A stretch of DNA of 6,950 nt from Rhizobacter sp. GTDB lineage: Bacteria; Pseudomonadota; Gammaproteobacteria; Burkholderiales; Burkholderiaceae_C. The notes below the pieces were generated by a model. The model was not told the origin of the DNA, did no database searches, and saw nothing but the letters and a program-made list of their open reading frames with translations. The stretch's first letter is position 1. The number at the start of each line of letters is the position of its first letter. Of this stretch, positions 1 through 6,931 are shown one piece after another. The stretch is from the NCBI GenBank assembly GCA_025351675.1, contig JANXVK010000374.1, positions 1-6,950 on the forward strand. The letters run 5' to 3'. The position numbers were made by a program, and so were the translations under genes.

Positions 1-1402
1 CGATCTCGGCGCCGAGGCCGTACTCGAAGCCGTCGGCGAAGCGCGTCGAGGCGTTGACCATCACGCTGGCCGAATCGACCTCGCGCAGAAAGCGCTGCGC
101 ATGCGAATGGGTTTCGGTCAGGATCGCGTCGGTGTGGTGCGAGCCGTAGCGGTTGATGTGGGCCATCGCCTCGTCGAGGTCGGCGACGATCTTCACGCTG
201 ATGATCGGCGCGAGGTACTCCTCGGCCCAGTCCTGTTCGGTCGCTTCGGTGAGTGTGGCTTGCGGCACATCCTTCAGCAACGCGCGCGAGGCCGAATCGA
301 CCTCGCGCAGAAAGCGCTGCGCGTGTGAATGCGTGTCGGTGAGGATCGCGTCGGTGTGGTGCGAGCCGTAGCGGTTGATGTGCGCGATCGCTTCGTCGAG
401 GTTCGAGATGACCTTCACGCTGATGACCGGCGCGAGGTACTCCTCGGACCAGTCCTGCTCGGTGGCGGCGGCGAGCTTCGCGGCGGGCACGTCGCGCAGC
501 CACCCGAGCGCGGCCGCGTCGCCGCGCATCTCGACGCCCTTGGCCGCGAACAGCGCACCGATGCGCGGCAGAAAGGCCGGCGCGATGTCGGCATGCACCA
601 GCAGCGACTCGGCCGCATTGCACGGGCTGTACTTCTGCGTCTTGGCGTTGTCGGTGACGCGCAATGCCATCTCGAGATCGGCGCTCGCGTCGACATACAC
701 ATGGCAATTGCCGTCGAGGTGCTTGATCACCGGCACCTTGGCTTCGCGCGAGATGCGCTCGATCAGGCCCTTGCCGCCGCGCGGGATGATGACGTCGACC
801 GCTTCCGGCGAGCTGATGAGAAAGCCCACGGCGGCGCGGTCGGTCGTTTGCACCAACTGCACCGCGTCGGGCGGCAGGCCGGCGTCCGCGAGCGCGGCCT
901 GGATCAGTTGCCACAGCGCCAGATTCGAGTGGATCGCCTCCGAGCCGCCGCGCAGGATCGCCGCGTTGCCGCTCTTGATCGCCAGCGACGCGGCCTCGAT
1001 CGTCACGTTCGGTCGGCTCTCGTAGATCATGCCGAACACGCCCAGCGGCACGCGCATCCGGCCGACCCGGATGCCGCTCGGGCGTTGCGCCAGGTCCGTG
1101 ATCTCACCGATCGGATCGGGCATCGCGGCGATCTGCTCGCAGCCTTCGGCGACGGTCTCGATGATCTTGCCGGTGAGCTTCAGGCGATCGACCAGTGGCG
1201 CCGCGAGGCCGGCGGTCTCGGCCGCCGCGATGTCGAGCGCGTTCGCGTCGTACAGCGCTTGCGGCGCGGCGCGCAGCCGCCGCGCGAGCGCGCGCAGCGC
1301 GGCGTTCTTTGCGGCGGTCGGCGCGGCGGCCATGCGCGTGCTCGCGGCGCGCGCGGCCGCGCCCATGTGGGCGATCACGGCTTGCAGGTCGGTGGAGGTC
1401 AT
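1..1402 (-). CDS. proA: Gamma-glutamyl phosphate reductase (glutamate-5-semialdehyde dehydrogenase), C-terminus cut by window edge, with internal duplication
   Basis: ProA reduces gamma-glutamyl phosphate with NADPH to glutamate-5-semialdehyde, the second step of proline synthesis, in the cytoplasm. Reading the minus strand from ATG at 1402 gives 467 open codons up to the left edge. Visible ProA hallmarks are [18 protein letters not shown] (near residues 108-125), the IPRGGKGL segment, [11 protein letters not shown] (228-238) with the probable catalytic Cys233, [18 protein letters not shown], and near the edge [10 protein letters not shown] and GLGAEI. By comparison with E. coli ProA (417 residues) only about 33 residues should be missing, so the full protein would be about 500 residues, well above the family norm. 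The excess is a 74-residue in-frame tandem duplication: residues about 298-371 are repeated as about 372-445. The start agrees with the family N-terminus; the Shine-Dalgarno is weak. It lies 38 bp downstream of the pseudokinase gene on the same strand. Identity is very sure; activity with the duplication is unknown. Confidence 0.95.
   Translation of the reverse strand, partial: MTSTDLQAVIAHMGAAARAASTRMAAAPTAAKNAALRALARRLRAAPQALYDANALDIAAAETAGLAAPLVDRLKLTGKIIETVAEGCEQIAAMPDPIGEITDLAQRPSGIRVGRMRVPLGVFGMIYESRPNVTIEAASLAIKSGNAAILRGGSEAIHSNLALWQLIQAALADAGLPPDAVQLVQTTDRAAVGFLISSPEAVDVIIPRGGKGLIERISREAKVPVIKHLDGNCHVYVDASADLEMALRVTDNAKTQKYSPCNAAESLLVHADIAPAFLPRIGALFAAKGVEMRGDAAALGWLRDVPAAKLAAATEQDWSEEYLAPVISVKVISNLDEAIAHINRYGSHHTDAILTDTHSHAQRFLREVDSASRALLKDVPQATLTEATEQDWAEEYLAPIISVKIVADLDEAMAHINRYGSHHTDAILTETHSHAQRFLREVDSASVMVNASTRFADGFEYGLGAEI
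69..512. repeat. 222-bp in-frame tandem duplication inside proA (copies 69-290 and 291-512)
   Basis: Both copies begin on the plus strand with gccgaatcgacctcgcgcag, at 69 and at 291, an offset of exactly 222 bp (74 codons). By hand count about 35 of 222 bases differ, giving roughly 84% identity. The first 170 bases differ at about 16 sites; the last 52 differ at about 19. At protein level about 17 of 74 residues differ. Each copy carries the EEYLAP motif (residues 320-325 and 394-399), the [14 protein letters not shown] stretch and the [11 protein letters not shown] stretch. Only the second protein copy (69-290) is followed by the expected VMVNASTRF strand. The reading frame stays open through both copies. 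Confidence 0.93.
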
Positions 1403-1420
1403 GCCGCGATTGTCTCAAAC

Positions 1421-1432
1421 CGGGCCGGCCCG
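1421..1432. repeat. 12-bp perfect palindrome in the pseudokinase-proA gap
   Basis: CGGGCCGGCCCG is its own reverse complement and sits between the stop of the pseudokinase gene (1441-1443) and the proA start. Flanking bases on the minus strand (AACC before, GGTT after) could extend a hairpin imperfectly. Only three T residues follow on the transcript, so it is a poor intrinsic terminator. In DNA this rich in G and C it may be chance. Confidence 0.35.
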
Positions 1433-1440
1433 CGCCGGGT

Positions 1441-3219
1441 TCAGTCGACCCGGTCGTCGAGGCGCAGCCGGATGCACTGCGCATGCATGGCCCAGCGTTT
1501 CAGCTCGCACTGCTGCTGCATGCAGCGGTAGAGCGCGAACTCGGTGCGGCCGGCGCAGGTCGCGCGCGGGTCACCGACGGCGGCCGCGCCGCCGCCGCGT
1601 GCCGGCACGGGTCGCGCAGATGTGTTGGCGCTCGGCGCGGCTGGATTGACGCTTGGCTCAGGCGCTTTGGTGGCCGGCGCCTCGACGACAGCGTCTGCAC
1701 CGATCGCCTGCGCCGGCTCGACGGTGGCCGCGGGTTCGGGTGAGGGCGCGGTCGGCGGCAGCGCCGGTGCCGGTGCCGGTGCCGGTGGCGTTGGCGTTGG
1801 CGTCGTCGCGGCGGGCTCCACCGGCGGCGGGGTCGCGGCAACAGGTGTCGGCTCGGCTTCGATCTGCGGCCGCGGCGCGCGCCCGGCCGACGGCTCCATC
1901 CGGATCTCCGGGGTGATGTTCCACCAGACCGCGACTGCGGCGAGCGCGACTGCCGCGAGCCCGGCGCCTGCCGCGGCGATCAGCTTGTGGCGACGCCGCG
2001 CTTGGGTGCTCGTGACGCGTTGGAACTGAGGCGGCAGCGGCGGCGCGATCCACGGCGGCCGCTCTGGCGTGATCGGGTCGTCGGTGAGGCCGGCGGCCGG
2101 CTCGGGCCAAGCCGGGATCGGCCGCGGCGCGTCGGGCGGCGGTGCGACACGCGGGCGCGGTGTCGCGGCTGCCGGCGCGGCTGTCGGTACCGACGCCGGT
2201 GCCACAGCAACGGGCGCAGGCGCCGGCACGGTCACCGAGATCGGCGCCACCCGGATCGCGCCGCCGGGCACGCCGCGCGCCAGCCAGTCGCGGAACTGCG
2301 CCGCGGTCAAGGGCCGGTCCTCGGCGAAGGTCGAGAGCGCGGCGTCGAGCGTGGCGAGCAGGGCGGCGCTGTAGGGCGGCCGCGAACCGTCCGCGAACCG
2401 GCGCAGCAGCGCCGCGGCGAGCGGCTCGCGCGCGCGCAGCGTGCCGGCCGGCGCAGGCAGCTCGCCGGTGATGCAAAAGCGCAGCGTGTCGGCCAGCATG
2501 TACAGGTCGCGCGCCGCGCCGGTCGGCGGCGCGGCGCCGAACCCGTCGACCGGCTGCGCCGCGGCGCCCGGCGTGAGCGTCGCCAACAGCGAATCAACCA
2601 GCTCGCTGCCGATCTCAAGCGCGGCGCCCCCGGGGGCGAGCAGCAGCGGGCGGTCGTCGGCACGCAACAGGATGTTTGCCGGCGTGATGGCGCCATGGAC
2701 CTGCCCCGCGCGGTGGATCGTCTCGACCGCGCCGAGCAGCGGGTCGAGCAGGGCCCGCAGTGCGGCCTCGTCGGGCGCGCCGACCATTTCGCTGCGCAGC
2801 TCGGTCAGGCGCTGGCCGGCGTAGACCGGCATCACGCGGTAGGCGCTGCCGAGCGCCTCGAACAGCTGCGTCACCCGCACCAGCGCCGGATGGTCGCAGC
2901 GCGCGAGCATGCGCGACTCGTCGATGAAGACGCGCCGGCCGCGCGCGATCAGGTCGTCGTTGCGCGGCTCGATCGCGCACAGTTGCAGGCCGGCGTTGCG
3001 CCGCGCCAAGCGTGCCGGCAGGTACTCCTGCAGTGCCACCGGGATTGCCAGCGCATGGTCGGTCGCAAGGTAGACGACCGTGCCGGCGCTGCGCGCGAGC
3101 ACGCGCTCAATCTCAAAGCCGCCGAGTTGCAGGCCACGCGGCAAGGCCGCGTCGATCGGCTCGACCGCAGGCGGGTCGCCGCCGGCGTCGGCAGGGGCGG
3201 AACTCAATCGGTCGTTCAT
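1441..3219 (-). CDS. Membrane-anchored serine/threonine kinase-like protein, predicted pseudokinase
   Basis: This is a 592-residue protein with a kinase-like domain at about 33-315. The glycine loop is degenerate (VLARSAGTVVYLATD). The subdomain II motif reads VALQEYLP, with Gln64 in place of the ATP-binding Lys. Glu101 sits where the helix C Glu is expected. The catalytic loop is HGAITPAN (175-182) instead of HRDIKPAN, and the DFG position reads APG (195-197). The later DLYMLADTL (238-246) matches the conserved DxYxLG region. Loss of Lys and both Asp residues predicts no normal phosphotransfer. A Pro/Ala-rich linker (about 325-400) leads to basic RRRHK and a single membrane helix (about 413-433). 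This implies a cytoplasmic kinase-like domain and a periplasmic Pro/Ala/Thr-rich arm of about 120 residues. The C-terminus carries Cys555, 566, 571 and 582. ATG at 3219 is the natural start, with a weak AGG upstream. Its partner and role are unknown; sensing or scaffolding is inference only. Confidence 0.88.
   Translation of the reverse strand: MNDRLSSAPADAGGDPPAVEPIDAALPRGLQLGGFEIERVLARSAGTVVYLATDHALAIPVALQEYLPARLARRNAGLQLCAIEPRNDDLIARGRRVFIDESRMLARCDHPALVRVTQLFEALGSAYRVMPVYAGQRLTELRSEMVGAPDEAALRALLDPLLGAVETIHRAGQVHGAITPANILLRADDRPLLLAPGGAALEIGSELVDSLLATLTPGAAAQPVDGFGAAPPTGAARDLYMLADTLRFCITGELPAPAGTLRAREPLAAALLRRFADGSRPPYSAALLATLDAALSTFAEDRPLTAAQFRDWLARGVPGGAIRVAPISVTVPAPAPVAVAPASVPTAAPAAATPRPRVAPPPDAPRPIPAWPEPAAGLTDDPITPERPPWIAPPLPPQFQRVTSTQARRRHKLIAAAGAGLAAVALAAVAVWWNITPEIRMEPSAGRAPRPQIEAEPTPVAATPPPVEPAATTPTPTPPAPAPAPALPPTAPSPEPAATVEPAQAIGADAVVEAPATKAPEPSVNPAAPSANTSARPVPARGGGAAAVGDPRATCAGRTEFALYRCMQQQCELKRWAMHAQCIRLRLDDRVD
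1763..1798. repeat. Hexamer tandem repeats in the Pro-rich arm of the pseudokinase
   Basis: Four back-to-back GCCGGT units (1763-1786) are followed by two GGCGTT units (1787-1798), plus strand. On the coding strand they encode the PAPAPAPA and TPTP stretches of the periplasmic arm. The 6-bp unit preserves frame, so slippage would change arm length without breaking the gene. Confidence 0.75.
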
Positions 3220-3357
3220 CGAGGGCCTGTTGAATCGAAGTCGGCAAGCTTAGCCTGCCTGTGGCACACGACGGCAGGGCGCCGCCGTCCGTGACACTCG
3301 CTTGCACACGGTACATCCGAGAACGTCTGGCGTCGAGTCAGGCGCGAACATGGCCGA
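3220..3357. promoter_or_regulatory. Divergent intergenic region between pseudokinase and hypothetical gene
   Basis: These 138 bp separate the minus-strand pseudokinase start (3219) from the plus-strand start at 3358, so both promoters should lie here. Visible elements are weak. GTGACA (3291-3296) and TACATC (3312-3317) resemble a sigma-70 pair on the plus strand, but the spacer is only 15 bp. CCTGCC (3254-3259) and GGCAGG (3273-3278) form an inverted repeat with a 13-base loop that could be an operator or chance. No promoter can be assigned firmly. Confidence 0.35.
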
Positions 3358-4102
3358 ATGAGGGATTTCGAGGACTCCACGCTGTGGCGCATCAGCGAGT
3401 TCGAGCGTGTGCGCGAGCGCAGCGGCGGCAGCGCCTTCGCGCGCCTGAATCGGGTGACCGCGCTGCCGACCACCTTGCTGGCGCGATCTGCGCCGGCTCG
3501 ACGCCGCGGGCGGCAGCGACGAACCGCTCGAGGTGGTCGCGGCCTGTGTCCGCCACCGCGAGGCGGCGCTGCTGTGCCTGCAGTACGACGGGCTGGTCTG
3601 GCCGGTCACGCTGTTCCCGCAGCAGATGCTGTATCACTCGCCGCGCGATCTGGCGCAGGCGCTGCCGGGTTCGCTGGCGCGCACCACGCTGATCAGCGCC
3701 GAGCCGCCCGGCGTGCGCCTGCCGGGGCACTGGATGCACGAGCGCGTCGCGCAGACCGAACACTACCGGCCGTTGCTGCCCTTGCTGTGGTCGCTCGCAC
3801 TCGACGGGCCGCGCGCGACGCTGCTGGCCGAGATCGCTGGCACGGCGGCGTACCGCGCGCTCAAGGACCCGCAGGCCGACGGCGTGGCGCTCGGCGGCCC
3901 GCTGCGCTCGGCCGCGCTGCGCCTGCGCCGCGAAACCGTCGCGCTGCGCGACATCGCCGGCTGGCCGGGCATGAGCGTCGCACGCGCGAGCCGGCTGCTC
4001 AACGGCTTGTATCTGTCGTCATCGCTGCTCGCGACGCGCGCGCATGCGGCGGCGCGTGCCGAGCCGCGCGGGTTGTTGCGCGGCGGCAAGTCCGGGCGCT
4101 AG
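3358..4102 (+). CDS. Unrecognised protein of about 247 residues, apparently frameshifted near 3481
   Basis: I do not recognise the family. The protein-like sequence runs in one frame from ATG 3358 (MRDFEDSTLWRISEFERVRE, then ARLNRVTALPTTLL) to about 3480. It continues in the next frame from about 3482 (RDLRRLDAAGGSDEPLEVV, then LCLQYDGLVWPVTLFP) to TAG at 4100-4102. After 3481 the first frame turns into Arg/Ala/Gly-rich shadow sequence. Before about 3480 the second frame has TGA stops at 3446 and 3455 and no ATG. A single extra base, or loss of two, would join them into about 41 + 206 residues. Without the join, the second part could start at GTG 3533 (189 residues). No signal peptide or membrane segment is seen. 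The C-terminal region (about residues 190-235 of the joined product, including WPGMSVARASRLLNGLYLSS) looks helical and could be a small winged-helix-like domain; that is a guess. It is divergent from the pseudokinase and convergent with dppF. The shift may be a true mutation, a sequencing error, or much less likely programmed. Confidence 0.7.
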
Positions 4103-5073
4103 ATTTCGTGGACGCGGTGGCAGGCCACGCGCTGAGCGCCGCCGAGGTCTTCGAGCACCGGCACCTCGACGCGGCAGCGCTCGATCGCGAACGGGCAGCG
4201 CTTGTGGAACGCGCAGCCGCTCGGCGGATTCAGTGGTGACGGCAGTTCGCCGCTGAGAACCTCGCGCTGTTGCCGCGCCGCCTTGTCGATGCGCGGCGTG
4301 CTCGCGAGCAGCGCGCGCGTGTACGGGTGGCGCGGCGTGGCGAACAGCACGGCCTTCGGCGCCTGCTCGACGACCTTGCCGAGGTACATCACCAGCACCT
4401 CGTCGGCAATCAGCTCGACCACCGCGAGGTTGTGCGAGATGAACACGTAGGCGACGCGGGTCTCGTCCTGCAGGTCCATCAGCAGGTTCAGCACCTGCGC
4501 CTGGATCGAGACATCGAGCGCCGAAACCGGCTCGTCGAGGACGACGATCTTCGGCTGCAGCATCAGCGCGCGCGCGATCGCGATGCGCTGGCGCTGGCCG
4601 CCCGAAAACATGTGCGGGTAGCGCGCATCGTGCTCCGGCCGCAGGCCGACGCGCGCCATCATCGCGCGTGCGCGCTCGGTGCGCGCCGCCTTCGTTGCAT
4701 CGGTGTTGATGACGAGCGGCTCTTCGAGCGCGTGGCCGATCTTCTTGCGCGGGTTCAGGCTCGCGAACGGGTTCTGGAACACCATCTGCACCTGCTGGCG
4801 CAGCTGCTTCTTGAGCGCGGCGTCGGCGTGCGTCACGTCGGCGCCCGCCAACAGCAACGCGCCCGACGTCGCCGGCTCGATCATCGTCAACTGCCGCGCC
4901 AGCGTGCTCTTGCCGCAACCCGATTCGCCGACGACCGCGAGCGTCTTGCCGGCGGCCAGCGTGAACGAGACGCCGTCGAGCGCGCGCACCAAGCCCTTGG
5001 GCTTCAGGAAGCCGGTCGAGACTGCGTAGTGACGCGTCAGCGCCTGCGCTTCGAGGACCGTCTCGCCGCTCAC
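4099..5073 (-). CDS. dppF: Dipeptide/oligopeptide ABC transporter ATP-binding protein, DppF/OppF type
   Basis: This is one of the two ATPase subunits that drive peptide import through the DppBC channel at the inner membrane. The 324-residue length is normal for the family. Motifs are Walker A GESGCGKS (49-56), Q-loop Gln100 in [15 protein letters not shown] signature FSGGQRQR (156-163), Walker B IVVLDEP (176-182), D-loop SALD, and H-loop His214. The C-terminal oligopeptide/dipeptide extension (RHPYTRALL, then [10 protein letters not shown]) carries Cys287, 293, 300 and 318. The start is GTG at 5073. Its GTGA overlaps the dppD stop by 4 bp, a good GAGGTG Shine-Dalgarno precedes it, and the family N-terminus begins here; the frame stays open further upstream only as a shadow over dppD. 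The stop shares CTAG with the convergent gene. DppF rather than OppF is chosen from operon order and is not certain; the substrate is unknown. Confidence 0.92.
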   Translation of the reverse strand: MSGETVLEAQALTRHYAVSTGFLKPKGLVRALDGVSFTLAAGKTLAVVGESGCGKSTLARQLTMIEPATSGALLLAGADVTHADAALKKQLRQQVQMVFQNPFASLNPRKKIGHALEEPLVINTDATKAARTERARAMMARVGLRPEHDARYPHMFSGGQRQRIAIARALMLQPKIVVLDEPVSALDVSIQAQVLNLLMDLQDETRVAYVFISHNLAVVELIADEVLVMYLGKVVEQAPKAVLFATPRHPYTRALLASTPRIDKAARQQREVLSGELPSPLNPPSGCAFHKRCPFAIERCRVEVPVLEDLGGAQRVACHRVHEI

Positions 5074-6050
5074 GCCGCCACCTCGTGCGTCACCGGAAAG
5101 AAGCAGCGCGCCTGTGCGCCGGGTTCGCCGTACAGCGCCGGCTGCTCGACGCGGCAGCGTTGCTGCACATAAGGGCAGCGGGGCGCGAGCAGGCAGCCGC
5201 TGGGCCGGTCGAACGCGCCGGGCACGATGCCGCCCATCGAGCGCAGGCGGCGCTGGCCGATGTTGTGTTCGGGCAGCGCCGACAGCAGCGCCTCGGTGTA
5301 CGGATGTCGCGGCGCATCGAACAGCTCGGGCACATGCGCGGTCTCGACGACCTGCCCGGCGTACATCACCAGCACGCGCTGCGCGATCTCGGCGACGACA
5401 CCCAGGTCGTGTGTGATCAGCACCAGCGCCATGCCGCGTTCGCGTTGCAGCTTCAGCAGCAGCGCGAGCATCTGCGCCTGGATCGTCACGTCGAGCGCGG
5501 TCGTCGGCTCGTCGGCGATCAGCAGGCGCGGGTTGCAGGCGATCGCCATCGCGACCATCACGCGCTGGCTCATGCCGCCGCTGAGCTGATGCGGCCAGGC
5601 GTCGAGCCGGCGCTCGGCGTCGGGGATCTCGACATCGCGCAGCAGCTGCAGCGCGCGCGCGCGCAGCGCCTTGTTCGAGCCGCCCTCGTGGATGCGCAGC
5701 GTCTCCATCAGCTGGAACGCGACCGTGAAGCACGGGTTCAGGCTCGCCATCGGGTCCTGAAAGATCATCGCGATGTCGCGGCCGAGCATCTGGCGGCGAT
5801 CGGTGTCGCGCATCGTCAGCAGGTCGCGGCCGTCGAAACTCAGGCGGGTCGCGGCGACGACGCCGGGCTCGTCGATCAGCCCCATCAGCGCGAGCGCGGT
5901 CACGCTCTTGCCCGAGCCCGATTCGCCGACGATGCCGACGACCTCGCCGGCGTTCACGGTCAGGCTGACGCCGTCGACCGCCCGAAACATCGAATCCCGC
6001 GCGCCGAAGCCCACGCTCAGATTTTCGACCTCGAGAAGTGAGTTGCTCAT
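5070..6050 (-). CDS. dppD: Dipeptide/oligopeptide ABC transporter ATP-binding protein, DppD/OppD type
   Basis: This is the second ATPase subunit of the importer, expected to pair with DppF on the cytoplasmic face of DppBC. At 326 residues it has the usual length. Motifs are Walker A GESGSGKS (42-49), Q-loop Gln98 in [11 protein letters not shown], signature LSGGMSQR (156-163), Walker B LLIADEP (176-182), D-loop TALD, and H-loop His214 in ITHDLGVV. The C-terminal extension has Cys286, 292, 299 and 316. Published structures of DppD/OppD proteins show a [4Fe-4S] cluster held by cysteines in this region, so a cluster is plausible here. ATG at 6050 is chosen because [15 protein letters not shown] matches the family N-terminus and the ATGA overlaps the dppC stop by 4 bp. 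An in-frame ATG at 6200 would add 50 Arg-rich residues that are only a shadow of dppC. Confidence 0.94.
   Translation of the reverse strand: MSNSLLEVENLSVGFGARDSMFRAVDGVSLTVNAGEVVGIVGESGSGKSVTALALMGLIDEPGVVAATRLSFDGRDLLTMRDTDRRQMLGRDIAMIFQDPMASLNPCFTVAFQLMETLRIHEGGSNKALRARALQLLRDVEIPDAERRLDAWPHQLSGGMSQRVMVAMAIACNPRLLIADEPTTALDVTIQAQMLALLLKLQRERGMALVLITHDLGVVAEIAQRVLVMYAGQVVETAHVPELFDAPRHPYTEALLSALPEHNIGQRRLRSMGGIVPGAFDRPSGCLLAPRCPYVQQRCRVEQPALYGEPGAQARCFFPVTHEVAA
5079..5084 (-). promoter_or_regulatory. Shine-Dalgarno site deciding the dppF GTG start
   Basis: GAGGTG on the minus strand lies 5 bases before the GTG at 5073, inside the last codons of dppD. It is the clearest ribosome binding site in the window. 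It fixes the start of dppF within a frame that otherwise stays open far upstream. Confidence 0.7.
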
Positions 6051-6931
6051 CGCTTCAGCTTCGGGTCGAGCGCGTCGCGCAGCCCGTCGCCCATCAGGTT
6101 GAACGCGAGCACCGAAACCAGGATCGCCAAGCCGGGCAGCGTGACGACCCACCACGCGCTCTGGATGAATTCGAGCGCGCTGGCGAGCATCGAACCCCAC
6201 TCGGGTGTGGGCGGTTGCGCGCCGAGGCCGAGAAAGCCAAGCGCGGCGGCGTCGAGGATCGCGGTCGAGAAGCCGAGCGTGGCCTGCACGATCAGCGGCG
6301 CGGCACAGTTCGGCAGCACGGTGTCGAACATCAGACGGGCCGTGCCGGCGCCGGCGATGCGCGAGGCGTTGACGTAGTCCTTCGTGAGCTCGCCGATCAC
6401 GGCGGCGCGGGTCAGGCGAACGAAGTGCGGCAGCATCACGATCGCGATCGCGTACATCGCGTTCATCAGGCCGGGCCCGAGGATCGCGACGACCGCGACG
6501 GCCAGCAGCAGGCTCGGCAGCGCCAGCATGATGTCCATCAACCGCATGATCGTGAACTCGACGCCACCGCGGAAGAAGCCGGCGAGCAGCCCGAGCAGCG
6601 CACCGAGGCTCAGCGACAGGCTCACCGACACGAGCCCGATCAGCAGCGACAGCCGCGTGCCGTGGATCAGGCGCGAGAGCAGGTCGCGGCCGACCGGGTC
6701 GGTGCCGAGCAGAAAGACGTGGCCGCCAATCGGCTGCGTCGACGGCGGTTTGAGGACGGCGTCGGTGAACTGCTCTTTCGGCGAGTACGGGGCGATCACG
6801 TCGGCGAGCAGGGCGCAGAGCAGCAGCGCGACGATCACGGCGAGGCCGATCATCGCGCCGCGGTTGCGGCGGAAGTCGCGCCAGAGTTCGGCGAACGGGG
6901 AGGGTGGGGATGGGTTCAGGACGGCGCTCAT
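6047..6931 (-). CDS. dppC: Dipeptide/oligopeptide ABC transporter permease, DppC type
   Basis: This is one of two channel-forming inner-membrane subunits of the importer. It has 294 residues, typical of DppC/OppC. The N-terminus ([18 protein letters not shown]) is the cytoplasmic lead into TM1 (about 26-48). A periplasmic loop follows with [20 protein letters not shown] (76-95), the DppC/OppC hallmark. Further hydrophobic segments lie near 96-118, 133-152, 155-172, 211-236 and 259-281. The EAA loop that docks on the ATPases is at about 186-213 ([21 protein letters not shown]). The protein ends [14 protein letters not shown], normal for the family. ATG 6931 fits the family start. No strong Shine-Dalgarno is seen, which fits coupling to dppB, whose probable stop overlaps this start. 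Confidence 0.95.
   Translation of the reverse strand: MSAVLNPSPPSPFAELWRDFRRNRGAMIGLAVIVALLLCALLADVIAPYSPKEQFTDAVLKPPSTQPIGGHVFLLGTDPVGRDLLSRLIHGTRLSLLIGLVSVSLSLSLGALLGLLAGFFRGGVEFTIMRLMDIMLALPSLLLAVAVVAILGPGLMNAMYAIAIVMLPHFVRLTRAAVIGELTKDYVNASRIAGAGTARLMFDTVLPNCAAPLIVQATLGFSTAILDAAALGFLGLGAQPPTPEWGSMLASALEFIQSAWWVVTLPGLAILVSVLAFNLMGDGLRDALDPKLKR

Noticed and set aside
1411..1440. Intrinsic terminator between the pseudokinase and proA
   Set aside because: There is a GC palindrome, but only three T residues follow it, so it does not meet the normal pattern.
329..1531. 400-codon open frame on the plus strand across proA
   Set aside because: It is antisense to clear ProA coding sequence and rich in Arg, Asp, Gly and His, the usual shadow in GC-rich DNA. 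It has no recognisable domain.
3262..3276. Sigma-54-like element TGGCAC followed by GGCA
   Set aside because: The GG to GC spacing is one base short of the -24/-12 rule, and the TT of the -12 element is missing.
1987..3294. 435-codon open frame on the plus strand across the pseudokinase
   Set aside because: Arg-rich composition and full overlap with the kinase-like gene mark it as a shadow frame.
3481..4239. Continuation of the 3358 frame to 4239
   Set aside because: After about 3481 this frame becomes low-complexity Arg/Ala/Gly sequence and runs across the end of dppF, while the adjacent frame looks truly coding.
5074..5733. Upstream extension of dppF to an ATG at 5733
   Set aside because: The added residues overlap dppD in another frame and are Arg/Ala-rich. 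The GTG at 5073 with GAGGTG and family N-terminus is the real start.
6051..6200. Longer dppD start at 6200
   Set aside because: It overlaps the conserved end of dppC and adds 50 residues unlike the family. ATG 6050 overlaps the dppC stop as ATGA.
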